64,000 bases of DNA from Paenibacillus sp. P25 (GCA_024704175.1 CP085629.1:4774001-4838000), one strand, 5' to 3'. Shown: positions 45,829 through 56,737, numbered from the stretch's first letter. Numbers and translations are program-made. Notes: generated from the sequence alone by a model not told the origin.

Positions 45829-46970
45829 TCAAGCTTCTTTGATATGCGTGTCTTGAAAATGGGGCGGGTTGAACCAGTTTCCGCCGCTTGCCACCCAGGT
45901 AGAGTCGAGCGGCACCCATTTCTTCTCCTCGGACAAATAGACTTCGTTCCAGGCGTGAGGCCCGTAGCCGCCTCTACCGTCATAACCGAGTCCGGTAACA
46001 ACTTTGACATCGAGCCCTACGGACCGCGCCATCACGGCATATAACCGGGAGAAGTCGATGCAAACGCCTTTTCTGGTATTGTAGGTATCCTGGGGCGTCT
46101 GTTCTTTCCATATCCGCGCGTCTCGTAGAGATTGACTTTGTCCCAGTCATACGTAATCCGGGTGCCCACCCAATTGTACAGCGACTTCGCTTTCTCCTCG
46201 TCCGTCTTGCCCTTAGCCGTAATCTGCTTGGCGGCTTCGGCGATGTCCTGAGGAATGTTGGCATCCACCACTTCATATTTGCGTTGCAGAATCTTGGTGA
46301 ATTCGTCTTCCACCGCGCGGGTGAACACCGGCGACCGGCTGGCGATGAAGTCGCCCGTCACCGGCTTGATGACCTGTGTGGCTCCCTGCCGGTACAGCGA
46401 GGAAGCCTCAATATACCCGGCCGCCGGAGTCTGCGGAAACAACGTTGTGAAAATAAACAGCGCCGCGATCACGATCAGCACGCGACCCAAACCCGTCACC
46501 GCACCGAGCGCTCCGCCGACGATGCTGCTGAGGAATGTAGGCCTGCCCGCCGCTCCGCTCCAGGCACCGGTCAGCCAGCCATCCATCAGCGGATCGAAGA
46601 TCCGGTAGACGATCTGCTTGATGATGCCGAAGCTCAGAACGAACAAGACGCTGATCCGAAGCAGGGAAAAATCCCTTATCCCCGTAGCCGCCGTGTAGTA
46701 GAGCCGCTGCCAGAATCCAAGCTCCTCGGTCGGGATGGCGAGCCCGAGGCCCGTCAGCCAAGCCTGCACCTTCGGTGAAAGCCAGGAAGCTAGCTCCCAG
46801 GACAGGAACAAGCTGAGCACGGTTACCACACCTTCGGTCACCATCAGCGCCAGCCGTTTGGCGGAAGAGGAGGCTCCCCGAACAAGGCCTTGGATGACGG
46901 AGACGGCCAGAATCGCCACAATGACCAAGGTAACGGCATTCCACTCGGTCCAATTCTTCCAATCGATCAT
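45829..46970 (-). CDS. CvpA-like membrane protein fused to a transglutaminase-like domain, frame broken near 46125
   Basis: About 380 residues. The N-terminal 180 residues contain five or six hydrophobic helices with a glycine-rich stretch (LSSIVGGALGAVTGLGRVLI) like CvpA/colicin V production proteins. The C-terminal part is transglutaminase-like: catalytic Cys in KGVCIDFSRLYAVMARSVGL, His in GYGPHAWNEVYL, Asp in PLDSTW. The frame breaks near 46125 inside the linker, just before the catalytic Cys. The catalytic domain would face the outside if the membrane part has an odd number of helices. Such proteins may cut or cross-link cell-wall peptides (inference). Confidence 0.75.
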
Positions 46971-47008
46971 GGTGCGGGTCCTCCTCTCTTTTTTTATTTC
47001 AAATCAAG

Positions 47009-47449
47009 TTACGGAGTTGCATTTTTCTTGGCCTGCTCAATCAGTACGTTCAGCGTCTCGTCCGCTTTGATCGTGAACGTCTGGTTCATGAACGTCACCT
47101 GCACATCATTCGAGCCGGGCTTGCCGGTCAGCTTCACACTCTTCGTGGATACCGTGTATGAGCCGTCGGGATTTTGCTTATACTGGGCTTCCTTCGCTTC
47201 CTCAGAAATCGCCTTGAACGCCTGCGTCTTGGCTTCTTCCGCCACTTTGGCGCCGACCGTCGTCCCCAGATTCATCAGCTGGTCCTTATAGCTCGCGCCG
47301 TAGAAAAACAGTCCTGCCAGCACGGCCAGTACAATGATCCATTTTACCACCGTTTTGACAATCTTGATCACCAGAAACAAGACCACCAGGGCGATCAGCA
47401 GAATATACCACCGGTCGGCCAAAAACGCGCTCCAAGCCTCCAAAACCAT
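47009..47449 (-). CDS. Uncharacterised single-anchor protein
   Basis: A 146-residue protein. After MVLEAWSAFLADRW there are two adjacent hydrophobic stretches (about 15-55), then a soluble domain with VSTKSVKLTGKPGSNDVQVT and a C-terminal helix. GGGGAGAG upstream supports ATG 47449. It precedes the CvpA/transglutaminase gene on the same strand with a 39-bp gap and is likely co-transcribed. No family recognised. Confidence 0.65.
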   Translation of the reverse strand: MVLEAWSAFLADRWYILLIALVVLFLVIKIVKTVVKWIIVLAVLAGLFFYGASYKDQLMNLGTTVGAKVAEEAKTQAFKAISEEAKEAQYKQNPDGSYTVSTKSVKLTGKPGSNDVQVTFMNQTFTIKADETLNVLIEQAKKNATP

Positions 47450-47500
47450 CTCTCCCCTTTTTTTGCTGCTTCCATACCTCACATCATACACAATCGGATG

Positions 47501-47728
47501 TTATTCTTCATCCCTTTTTTTGCGCAGCTCCGCCAGCTTCCGCTGAATTTCCCGGCCCCTGTCCCGGCCGCGCGTCCGGCGGTAGGTGGATCTCAGGCGC
47601 AGGAACGCTATAAGCAGAATCGCGATAAAAACGATCCATATGAACGAATCGATGGCGTATCCCCTCCATTTTCCAAAAAGCTGTACTAACTCCCCGAAAG
47701 GAACGTAAACGTATAAAGTAGATACCAA
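47501..47728 (-). CDS. Small membrane protein with basic tail
   Basis: One membrane helix (SFIWIVFIAILLIAFLRL) followed by a strongly charged tail (RGREIQRKLAELRKKRDEE). The start is uncertain: TTG 47728 lacks a ribosome site, while a good GGAGGGGAT precedes an ATC codon at 47653, which would be a rare start or hide a base error. Same strand as the next two genes downstream, so probably one operon. Confidence 0.5.
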   Translation of the reverse strand: MVSTLYVYVPFGELVQLFGKWRGYAIDSFIWIVFIAILLIAFLRLRSTYRRTRGRDRGREIQRKLAELRKKRDEE

Positions 47729-47762
47729 AGGACAACCACTATTCGGATTAGAGGTGATACCG

Positions 47763-48928
47763 GTGAAAACCGCGGTGTGGCTTTATTTATTCATGTTCGT
47801 CGCCTTCTTCGATTTGCACGCCCAGTATCCGATTCTCTCGCCGTTCGCCATCTCTCTCGGCGCGGCTCCTTCCTTTATCGGCCTCATTCTGGGAGTCTAC
47901 TCGATTACCCACCTGCCCGGCAATCTCATCGCCGGCTTCGGCGTGGACCGTTACGGAAGCAAGAACTTTATCGTCTTCAGCCTGATTGTAGCAGGAATCG
48001 TGCTGCTCGTACAATCCCGGGTAACGAGCCCGTGGCGCTTCTCTTCGTCCGTTCCATCAGCGGCTTCGTGCTTGCCTTCCTGTCTCCCGCCTGCTTGTCC
48101 CTTCTCGCCAAAATCGCCAAGGACCGTGTCCAGCAGGGCAAGCTGATGGCCGGCAACGGCATGGTGCATACGATGGCTTCGGTCCTGAGCCCCGCCGCAG
48201 GCGCTTACTTGGTGGCCAAATTCGGTTTTGCCCAGTCCTTTATTTTTCTCGGGTGGGGCCTCATTGCATCCGGTATTCTGGCCTGGTTCGGCGTCAAAGA
48301 GCAGCAGTACCGGCAGGCGGCAGCCGAGTTGATGGCCGAATCCCATGGGCATGGGCAGGGTTCCCGAAACAGTACCGAAGAAGGCGGGCTGGACGGGATT
48401 CCATGGCTGTTTTACGGCATACCGCTGGCGATCTCCTGCTCCCAGGGCATCCTGTTCTTCGAACTGCCTCTGCTGAAAGAAGCGCGGGGATCGATTCTAA
48501 CCTCCGGCGTGTTCTTTTCCCTTGTCAGCCTCGGTGCTTTGGTAACGCTCAGCATGCTGTTCTTAAGCCGCATTTCGCCGCTAATTCGCACATCGTTCGG
48601 GAGCCTGGCGCTGGCGCTCATTTTCTTCGGCATGTCGGTGCACTGGCCTGTTCCCATGTACGCCTCCCTGTTCCTGATCGGTATGGCCAAGGGCGTCATC
48701 TTCCCGGCCATTGCTTCGCTTCTTGCGGCGGTGACGAGCTCGAGCCGGTACGGCCGCGCCTTTTCGATCCTGTCGATTTCCTACTCGGTCGGAGCATTCA
48801 TAGGCCCCATTGTTGCCGGACAAATCCGGACGCATGTCTCGCCTTATTTTATCGCTTTCGTGTTCCTGATGCTGGCGCTTACCCTGATTCCTTTCCGCGC
48901 CTTCGCCGCACCTCCGGCCCGTGCGTAA
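47763..48928 (+). CDS. MFS transporter, frame broken near 48030
   Basis: A major-facilitator carrier of about 388 residues and 12 helices. The first half begins YLFMFVAFFDLHAQYPILSP and includes the helix 2-3 loop GFGVDRYGSKN. After SRVTSP (near 48030) the frame shifts to VALLFVRSISGFVLAFLSPA. The last half ends AGQIRTHVSPYFIAFVFLML. Start is GTG 47763, because AGAGGTGAT precedes it. Substrate is unknown; sugar-phosphate or drug efflux are both possible. Confidence 0.83.
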
Positions 48929-48955
48929 GACAAATATCCCGAAAGTGAAGCCAGC

Positions 48956-49012
48956 CTCTGCCGCCTATTCGGATTACTTTTGGGGGAGCCGTCCTCATAG
49001 GCGGCTTTCTTT
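48956..49012 (+). terminator. Terminator after the MFS gene
   Basis: GCCGCCTAT/ATAGGCGGC stem with a loop of about 30 bases and a CTTTCTTTTTG tail. Confidence 0.6.
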
Positions 49013-49362
49013 TTGCGTAATTTTGTCGAATACAGTCAAATTTTCATTATATTTTTAGTTCCCGGGTTCCAAGATTCTAGTTCTTTTGTCTAAAGATTGG
49101 TATTTTGCGCAACTTTCATAATTGTACCGCGTTAAATGGTAAGGCCGCGATGTTTCGATCAGGACAAGCCGGGGTAAGAGCCAAAGGGATGGCGCTCACC
49201 CGTTTTGTAAATTTTTTGCTATAACGGACACAAACGGCGGTTCCTCTTCGAAATCATCTAAATGGACTTTTCTATGGAGAAGGAGGTGAAATGCAATTGT
49301 TAAAGGGGCCTAATCATCGCACTAATTATTTATCTGTCAATCAGAATAGGAGTGAAGCTCGC
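49013..49362. other. Upstream region of the SLH protein gene
   Basis: About 350 bp with no gene. It ends with two ribosome sites: a near-perfect GAAGGAGGTGA at 49279-49289, seven bases before an in-frame TTG (49297), and AGGAGTG at 49348 before ATG 49363. A TATAAC box near 49220 may be the promoter. No structural RNA recognised. Confidence 0.5.
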
Positions 49363-50960
49363 ATGAAGCCAGCTGTGATGCGCAAAACCGCGCAGGTGAC
49401 GGCGCTGATGCTGCTCATTTCGATCCTGCTTCCTGTTCTCGCCTTCGCGAATTCAGGTTTCGGGACCGACTTGTCATACAGAAACAGCACAGTTACCGGC
49501 ACCGTGTATTCGGATGTTTACGATTCAAATGTTCAACAAAATGTATATTTGTATGACCCAAGCGGTAATCTCATTTCCACAACGCAAGCTACGTACAGCT
49601 CGGTTGACGGCAATGTATACAAATACGGGTTCAGCAGTGTTATCAGCAACACGTATTCTTATCTGCGCCTGAAATGGGAGCCCGTCAAGGCAGACGGTAA
49701 AGTCTCCGACTCCGTATATCAATCCGTCTACAGAACCAGCACGGACACTAGCAGTCCTGGCGGCGGTTACTACGGCGGCGGTGGCGGCGGAAGCTCCAGT
49801 GGATCGCAATCCATCTCGGTAAACTCCGACGGTACGGTTGACGCAACTACACTGGAAAACGCGCTGAAGTCTTACGACGAAATCACCCTGAATCTGAGCG
49901 GTGACAAAGCGTTGATCCCGGCGAAAGCTTTGAAGAACTATACCGGCGACAGCAAAAAGCTTCTGAAAGTCGTTAACAGCAACGGTCAATACAACCTGCC
50001 GCTGTTCGTACTGAAGCTGGACGATCTCGCAGGTAAAGTATCCAGCACGGTAGACGACCTGACAATTCAAGTCACTATCGCCAAAGCTTCCCAATCGATC
50101 GCTGACAGCGTGTATGCAGCGACTAATGCTCTTGGTGCGACGCTTGCAAGCAACATCATCGACTTCGACATTGTCGGCCTGGCTAAAGACGGCAAAACGG
50201 CAAGCACTCGACCTCGGTAACAATTACCTGAGCCGTACGCTTCCGCTGACGAAGTCCGTTGATTCCTCCAGAGCGACTGCTGTTCTTTACAACACATACG
50301 TTTCAAGCAAATTGAGCTTCGTACCGGCTGTATTCTCTACTAACGAAGCTGTAGTGAAGCGCAACGGCAAGCAGCGTTTACGCTGTAGTCGAAATGAACA
50401 AAACCTTCACCGACATCTCCGGCCACTGGGCGGAAAGTAACATCAAGCCGCTGGCCAACAAGCTGGTTGTTGACGGTGTATCCGATTCCCTGTTCCAACC
50501 GGAACGCGGCATCACCCGTGCGGAATTTGCTGCACTCGTAGTTCGTTCCCTGGGTCTGGATACGAGCTCCACAAGCACAAGCTTTAAAGACGTATCCTCC
50601 AGCGACTGGTTTGCAAGTGTTGTAGCGGCTGCGGTGAAAGCTAAAATCATCGACGGCTACGAAGACAACACGTTCAAACCGAATGCACAAATCAACCGCG
50701 AAGAATTGGTCGCCATGGTCGTTCGCGCACTGAACTATGCAGGTGCAGCGCCGGTTGCCAGCGGAAGCCAAACTTCCCTTGCGAAATTCACGGACGCTAA
50801 CAAAATTGTTTGGGCGAAAAATGAAATCGCAACGGCTATCGATGCAGGCATCATCGACGGTATGACCGACACGACGATCGCTCCTCGCGATACGGCTACT
50901 CGCGCTCAATCCGCTACGATGCTGAAGCGCCTGCTGACGAAAGCCAACTTCATCAACTAA
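49363..50960 (+). CDS. Secreted SLH-domain surface protein, two frame breaks
   Basis: An exported cell-surface protein of about 530 residues. The signal peptide spans about residues 1-29 (ends LPVLAFA). The mature part has a beta-rich region, then a Gly/Ser linker (GGGYYGGGGGGSSSGSQ), and three S-layer-homology repeats at the end (FTDISGHWAESNI, FKDVSSSDWFASVV, FTDANKIVWAKNEI), which bind secondary cell-wall polymers. Breaks near 50205 and 50371 shift the frame, but all pieces fit in order. The start could also be TTG 49297, with the best ribosome site, adding 22 residues ahead of the signal peptide. Confidence 0.82.
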
Positions 50961-50977
50961 GAATCACCACTCTTCCA

Positions 50978-51014
50978 CAGAGAACGGCCTGGCTGATGCC
51001 AGGCCGTTTTTTGG
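50978..51014 (+). terminator. Terminator of the SLH gene
   Basis: AACGGCCTGGC/GCCAGGCCGTT hairpin with a T6 run. Confidence 0.9.
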
Positions 51015-51206
51015 TTGATATCTTATAAGTTATCGCAGTTTTATGGCTTCGCATGGGCCTTGATAAACTTGCTGGTCCTTTGTAAAGATGGACGGGGCAG
51101 CGACCTGAGTTTGTTGGAAACATTTCATTCCCATAACCACTTTCTCGAGCCGTCTGGACAGCGCAGCCGTTTATCCGGGCTGTTCAGGTTCCTCTTCCCT
51201 GTCCGG

Positions 51207-52419
51207 TTAGTGTTTCGGCTCTATCAGCATCTTATCCAGGACAAGCGTCAGCAGTTCAATCATCTTGTCAATGTCCTCACGTGTAACGATTAACGCCGGC
51301 ATCAACCGGATCGTCCGCGGACTAGGCGAGTTGATAAGCACCCCTTCCTTCATGCATTCGGACACCAGCTCGGCTCCCCTTGCCTCCGGCAGGTCGAACG
51401 CGATCAGAAGTCCTTTGCCGCGAATATGCTCCAAACCGTACCGGCCTCCGATTTGATGAAGCCTAGCCGTTGTATAGTTTCCTTGGATCTCCGCATTCTG
51501 AGACAGCTTCCGCTTGATAATCTCGCTGACGACAGCGTATCCCGCCGCCATAGCCAGCGGTTGTCCGGTATATGTACCTCCCTGATCTCCGGGTTCGAAG
51601 AGGTTCAGCGATTCCTTGGCAAGCATGGCGGATAAGGGAAAACCACCTCCGATGCCTTTTGCCAGGGTCATAATATCCGGCTGCACACCGTAATGCTCGT
51701 AGGCAAAAAGCTTTCCTGTTCTCCCCAGTCCCGTTTGGATTTCATCAAGAATAAGCAGAAGTCCATGCTCGTCGCATAACTCACGCAGTCTGCCTTAAAT
51801 AATCGGGGGTCGCGGCATATACCCCTCCTTCCCCTTGAACCGGCTCCAGCATAATGGCGCAGGTATCCCGGCTGATCGCCTGTTTGCAGGCCTCGATATC
51901 GTTCAGAGGCACATGCTTGAAGCCCGGGGCTTTGGGGGCAAAAAGCTTCTCCCAGCTCGGCTTGCCGGTCGCCGCCATCATCGCCAGCGTCCGGCCGTGA
52001 AATCCGCCCCGCACCGTGATGATTTCATAGGCGCCGCCGCGGTAAAGCGAGCCGTATTTTCTTGCCAATTTGACCGCACTTTCATTGGCCTCGGCTCCGC
52101 CGCTGGCAAAAAACACCCGGTCGAAGCACGAAATGTCCGTAAGGAGGGAGGCGAACTCGATCATCGGTTTGTTGTAATAGCCGGGGCTGGTATTGACCAG
52201 GATGGAAGCCTGCCGCTGCAAAGCCTCACGAAGAACGGCCGGTGAATGTCCCAGACTCGTCACCGCCCAGCCGCCGACAAAATCCAAATACGCCTTGCCG
52301 TCCGTATCCCACAGATACATCCCTTCCCCGCGCTCCATAACGACCTCAGGCCGGGCCGCCGTAAATAATACCGATTGCTTCGCTTGCTTTAATAATGGCT
52401 CTGTTACGGAAGAATTCAA
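51207..52419 (-). CDS. Class III aminotransferase (acetylornithine-type), frame broken near 51795
   Basis: A PLP-dependent aminotransferase of about 403 residues. It shows DFVGGWAVTSLGHSPAVLRE, the cofactor-binding SGGAEANESAVKLAR, the PLP-ring Asp in ILDEIQTGLGRTG and the Schiff-base Lys in MTLAKGIGGGFPLSAM. The pattern is closest to acetylornithine/succinylornithine aminotransferases, but related substrates cannot be excluded and no other arginine gene is near. The frame breaks near 51795, between YLRQTA and LRELCDEHGL. The start is probably TTG 52419, which has GAGGGTG upstream. Confidence 0.83.
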
Positions 52420-52647
52420 AGATATCACCCTCTCGACATGATGAATAATTATACATACAATATTATTTTTATACAACCCATAATTTTACTTTACCGTTAT
52501 GTCCGAACCGGCCTTCCTGCTCCAGCCACGCCCTACAAACGCCTATTCGACATTTCCTGGGAAATACAAACAGCATCCTCTTGGATGGGACAATGAAACA
52601 GGATATACTACAAAAAACGGTTATCTAGCAGCTTGTGGGGTGAGCCG

Positions 52648-53094
52648 ATGTCTATCGCCATTATAGTGGAAGGAAAAAATGACAAGAGCAGACTCCGGCG
52701 TCTGCTCAGTGAGGAAGTGCGTATTCTGTGTACCTTCGGTTCGCTGAACACGGAGAGACTGGAGGATTTAAAGAGGCAGGTGAAGGATTGCGAGATCTTT
52801 CTATTCACCGATAACGATGCTTCCGGCAAGAAGATCCGTGCCATCCTGCGGGATACTTTCCCCGATGCCGAACAGATCTATACCCGCCGCGGATATGCAG
52901 GGGTCGAAGGAACGCCGGACGAATATTTGATTCAGCAAATGGAAAAGGCCGGACTGGAGGAGTTTATTCACTACCCCGAGCCCGGCCCGGCCGCCGATTA
53001 CATGGATAAGCCCAAAACTTTCGACCGCAGATCAAGTGATAAATTTCATCAAGTAAATGACAAGCGTTACCGTAAAGATACTGAAAATCGTTGA
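52648..53094 (+). CDS. Small Toprim-domain protein
   Basis: A 148-residue protein. Residues 1-90 form a Toprim fold: the catalytic Glu in IIVEGKNDKSRLR and the DxD in FLFTDNDASGKKIRAIL. It resembles RNase M5-like and other small stand-alone Toprim proteins that cut or nick nucleic acids. The last 25 residues are basic and overlap the end of the convergent AEC gene by 63 bp, so the true C-terminus may be earlier. GGGGTGAG supports ATG 52648. Confidence 0.78.
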   Translation: MSIAIIVEGKNDKSRLRRLLSEEVRILCTFGSLNTERLEDLKRQVKDCEIFLFTDNDASGKKIRAILRDTFPDAEQIYTRRGYAGVEGTPDEYLIQQMEKAGLEEFIHYPEPGPAADYMDKPKTFDRRSSDKFHQVNDKRYRKDTENR

Positions 53095-53958
53095 AGAAAA
53101 GACGACCTGAGAGGAAAACTCAGGCTCGTTGTCGTACTCAACGGCGATCAGTACGCTGGAGAGAGAGGTGGGCACAGAGCAGGAAAGCACCAAGGCTTGC
53201 GCCATGACTCCATGAATGCCCATCAGCATGACGATCCCCAGCCCGACCGCGGGTCCAATCAGCGACCGCAGGAAATTCGACAGCATCACATCCGACAGCT
53301 TAAGACTCCATTTCATACTGCCCAGCTGCACGCCAAGCGTCAGCAAAGCTGTAGCGATAAAGGCGTTCGACACATAATTGATGGGGGCATAGATCGGCCC
53401 CGGGACCGGAATATGCAGCCCTCTCATCAGAAAGGCCAGCGGAATGACATAGATGACGGGCAGGGTGAGAATGGTCCGCAGCGTCTGCTTCAGCTCCGTT
53501 TTTTTATGCGCATTCACGCTGTAAATGCCGTATGTATTCGGCAGCAGACTCTGCATCATCATAATGATGATTTGAATCGACATCGTGAAGGCGTCGCCGA
53601 CGAATACGAGCTGGTTCAGCGGAATCGCATAGTTGGCGCTGTTGTAAAAGATCACGCTGTTCCGCATGGCGGTCACCATGCCGCCCCGGTAGCCCCGGAT
53701 CCGGATCACGACTTCCACGAGCAGAAACATAGCCGCGAAATAGATGAAGAAAAACAGCAGTGTCTGCAACAAAATCGCGAGCGAAATCGAAGATTCATAC
53801 AGCATTTTGAATACAATGGCCGGTGAAAACAGATAAAAATTCAGCTTCGACAATGTCTTGATGTCCAGCTTGAAAACGCGGTACAACGTCACTCCGATGA
53901 CAATCATCACCGTAAGCGGAATGACATTGTTGAGTAAAATATAAGTAAAATAGTTCAT
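53032..53958 (-). CDS. AEC-family transporter
   Basis: A 308-residue membrane carrier with ten helices of the auxin-efflux-carrier family. It shows LSKLNFYLFSPAIVFKMLYE, then RNSVIFYNSANYAIPLNQLV, and LTLGVQLGSMKWSLKLSDVM. Substrates in bacteria are mostly small organic acids. Frame intact. It lies downstream of the sco gene on the same strand. Confidence 0.83.
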   Translation of the reverse strand: MNYFTYILLNNVIPLTVMIVIGVTLYRVFKLDIKTLSKLNFYLFSPAIVFKMLYESSISLAILLQTLLFFFIYFAAMFLLVEVVIRIRGYRGGMVTAMRNSVIFYNSANYAIPLNQLVFVGDAFTMSIQIIIMMMQSLLPNTYGIYSVNAHKKTELKQTLRTILTLPVIYVIPLAFLMRGLHIPVPGPIYAPINYVSNAFIATALLTLGVQLGSMKWSLKLSDVMLSNFLRSLIGPAVGLGIVMLMGIHGVMAQALVLSCSVPTSLSSVLIAVEYDNEPEFSSQVVFSSTIFSIFTVTLVIYLMKFIT

Positions 53959-53989
53959 GACACTTCCGAAATGCCCCTGTCGTGGTGAA

Positions 53990-54594
53990 TTAGTCTTTGC
54001 TGACTTGGATCATATCGTTTGCGATCTTCTCAACATCCAGATCCGGATCGTCTCCTCTAAAATAATTGCGCAGATTTCCTTTCCCGTCTACCAGCAGGAT
54101 CCAGTTCATATGCGTAAAATTCCCCTGCTGGTCCTTGGTGATCAGCACGCCGAATTTTTTGGCCAGGTCCATGGTTGCCTGCTCTTCGCCGCGCAGGAAA
54201 TACCAGCCTTTATAGTCCGGATGATAGCGGCTGGAAAACTGCTTCAGCTGCTCCGTCGTATCCTTGGTCGGATCGAACGTAATCGACAGGATCGCCGTCT
54301 TGGTGCCGAAGGCGCCTTTTTCTCAAGCACGTCTTGAACCTTGGACAACGTATAGGTCGTCGGAGGACATACATCCGGACAAGTCGAATAGAAGAAGTAG
54401 ACCAGCTTCCCCTTCCCCGCTGTATCGGCGAGCGTGACCTCCTTGCCGTCGAGATTCTGCAGCTTGAAATCGGGCGCTTTTTGAATGATATCGTACGTTT
54501 TCTTCGGCCCCTTCAGCAGCATGTAAGCGAATACAGCAATCAAGGCCACGAGCAGGACCATGACCACCAGCTTGAAACCGTTCTTTTGAAGCAT
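53990..54594 (-). CDS. Sco1/SenC-type copper chaperone, frame broken near 54318
   Basis: A membrane-anchored thioredoxin-fold protein needed for the copper A centre of cytochrome oxidase. One N-terminal helix (about 8-26) is followed by PDFKLQNLDGKEVTLADTAG and the metal-binding CxxxC in YSTCPDVCPPTTY. The histidine ligand is in GNFTHMNWILLVDGKG. The frame slips in a T-rich run near 54318. Joined length about 201 residues. It lies directly after ctaB on the same strand, fitting oxidase assembly. Confidence 0.87.
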
Positions 54595-54611
54595 GAACGT
54601 CATCCTCTCTT

Positions 54612-54655
54612 ATATGAAAAAATAAGCCCAGGCTCGAAGGCACCGGGCTTTTACA
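54612..54655 (-). terminator. Terminator between ctaB and sco
   Basis: AAAGCCCGG ... CCTGGGCTT stem followed by ATTTTTTC on the minus strand; possible partial stop. Confidence 0.65.
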
Positions 54656-54669
54656 CCTGTAAGAAGGTT

Positions 54670-55614
54670 TTATCCGATATGAGGCGTGTTGATCACCATA
54701 ATGATGAACAGCGGCGTCAGATAATTAATGGAGTAAATAAATGTCTTCTTGGCCCACAGCTCTTCGTCTTCCGCTTTGAAGCCTTTGATGCACAGGAAGG
54801 CCCAATACAGTCCCATGATGACGGATGCGTAAAAATAAATCTGCCCTACATAGCCGTATACATAAAGCAGCATCGATACGGGAACAAGAAGAACGACGTA
54901 CCGGATCATGCTGATCTTCGTCTGAAAGGTTCCTTTCACGACGGGAAGCATCGGATAGCCGGCATTGCGGTAATCCTCCATCCGGCGAATGGCCAGTGCC
55001 CAGAAGTGCGGTGGTCGCCACAGGAACATGATCCCGAACAAGATTAATGCGCCCATGTCCGGGTTCTGATGGACCGCGCAGTAGCCGATGACCGGAGGAA
55101 CGGCACCGGAGAAGCCGCCGACGACCGTATTCCAGACGGATGTTCTTTTAAACCAGGCGGTATAGACCCATACATAAATGAAGAGACCGATGAGCCCCAG
55201 CATCGCTGCGACCGGGTTCGCCCCGAACCACAGTATGGACAGCCCGATCACGCCAAGGCTGATGCCGTACCAAAGCACCGTGTTCGCAGATACTCTACCG
55301 CTGGCCGTAGCCCGCTTCCGGGTCCGGGCCATCTTAATATCCAGGTCCCGGTCCAAGTAATTGTTCAGTACGCGACCGGACGCCATGACCAGCGCCGTTC
55401 CGATCAAAGTGTATAACATCAGCCGCCAATCGATGTCCCATTTGGAAGCGATCCAGAAGCCGCCGAAAGCCGTAATCAAGTTGGAAAATATAATGCCTGG
55501 CTTGGCCAATTGGACGAAGTCTCTCCAGGTTACCGGTTCGGTTTGGGCTCCTTCCGCCGCTCCCGCCACCGGCTCCACGCCGAGCTCCAGGCTTGCTTGC
55601 TCTTTCAATGTCAC
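54670..55614 (-). CDS. ctaB: CtaB, protoheme IX farnesyltransferase
   Basis: A membrane prenyltransferase converting heme b to heme O. The 314-residue protein has about nine helices and the Asp-rich motif GRVLNNYLDRDLDIKMARTR (NxxxDxxxD) plus the second loop YTAWFKRTSVWNTVVGGFSG. Frame intact. It is followed by sco; heme A synthase CtaA is encoded 23 kb away. The N-terminal 25 residues are soluble and variable. Confidence 0.92.
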   Translation of the reverse strand: MTLKEQASLELGVEPVAGAAEGAQTEPVTWRDFVQLAKPGIIFSNLITAFGGFWIASKWDIDWRLMLYTLIGTALVMASGRVLNNYLDRDLDIKMARTRKRATASGRVSANTVLWYGISLGVIGLSILWFGANPVAAMLGLIGLFIYVWVYTAWFKRTSVWNTVVGGFSGAVPPVIGYCAVHQNPDMGALILFGIMFLWRPPHFWALAIRRMEDYRNAGYPMLPVVKGTFQTKISMIRYVVLLVPVSMLLYVYGYVGQIYFYASVIMGLYWAFLCIKGFKAEDEELWAKKTFIYSINYLTPLFIIMVINTPHIG

Positions 55615-55827
55615 AACCCCCTCTTCTGAAGAATACGAAGCGAGGTTCCGCGCTCCGCATAATCCTCTTACATCATAGCAACCTGCGGCCTTTTTTACAA
55701 CAAACAGAGGGTGGTGTTCAAAATATTGTCGATATGTCGTGACTGCTTTGCGGCGCTATTTTCAATATGGGAAAAATCCCGGAAACATATGCATCCGCCG
55801 GAAAACAATGGCGTCCGCAGACCGATA

Positions 55828-55872
55828 AAAAAGGCCCGATATGCAGCGCTCGGGTGCACTGCCTTCGGGCTT
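55828..55872 (-). terminator. Terminator of the urease operon
   Basis: GCCCGA ... TCGGGC hairpin with a T6 run on the minus strand just after ureD. Confidence 0.7.
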
Positions 55873-55884
55873 GGTTCAGGCAAG

Positions 55885-56737
55885 TTATTTGGGGACAGCC
55901 AGCGGAGAGAGAGAGAACAATGCCTCCCGCAAATGGTTCCAGGCCCCGTCCAGCACGGACTTAAGCTCGTATACCCGCTGACCCATTACCGATACGGTTA
56001 GTCCGTATTTGTAGGTCAAGCTGACGCCGGTCCAAAGGTCGGGAAAACGCGCAGCCTGGGCTTCGATCCGCTCCCTCAGCTCCTCCGCCGCGGCGGCACT
56101 CACCCGGTCGGAGAATAAATAGAGTGAGCCGAGATGCGTGTAACGGTCCCAGCTCCCGATCCCTTGAAGACGCCCCGATTCGGGTCTGACTCGTTGCCTC
56201 GAGCAGAAGATAAGTTCCCCGTCGTAGGCGACGGTCATCCGGTTCTGATACTGCTCGTACTGAAAAATCTCGCCCCGATGCGTCCGGCCCGGGCAGGCGA
56301 TTTCGCTGAGGAACAAGGCGGAGCCCGGAGCCATGCTCACTTCCGTCTCGCTCGTGAAATGCGCCTCTTTGTAGAGCATCAGCGGCTCCGGCATATATTC
56401 CGCATACGCGCCGGCCCCGAGCGTTAACCGGCCGCCGCTGGCTCCCGGGATCGGCTGGGCCTTGCTCGTCTTTCCTGGCCGGATGAACTTTGGTATAGGA
56501 CTGGTTGGTGATAAATACACGGGTATAATCGCCGAACCGAAAATCAAGCTCGTACCGGTCGCCCGCCATAATGCCGGGAGATGCATCCATCAGGTACACC
56601 CCCAGCTGACGCTCCTCGAACGGGAAGGTTTTGGCGATCTTGAGCGGGTACGACTGCAGAGGCGAGCGCAGCTCCGTGTCCCCGCCCAGGCGCGCCGCCG
56701 TGAACTCGGCGGAGACGGAGCCGGTCACCTTAGGCAT
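55885..56737 (-). CDS. ureD: UreD, urease accessory protein, frame broken near 56470
   Basis: UreD (UreH) scaffolds the UreDFG complex that inserts nickel into apo-urease. The N-terminal part reads RSPLQSYPLKIAKTFPFEER, then GIMAGDRYELDFRFGDYTRV; after about 91 residues the frame shifts near 56470 to GRLTLGAGAYAEYMPEPLML and EVSMAPGSALFLSEIACPGR. Joined it is about 284 residues, the usual size. It overlaps ureG by 8 bp and is the last gene of the operon. Confidence 0.87.
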
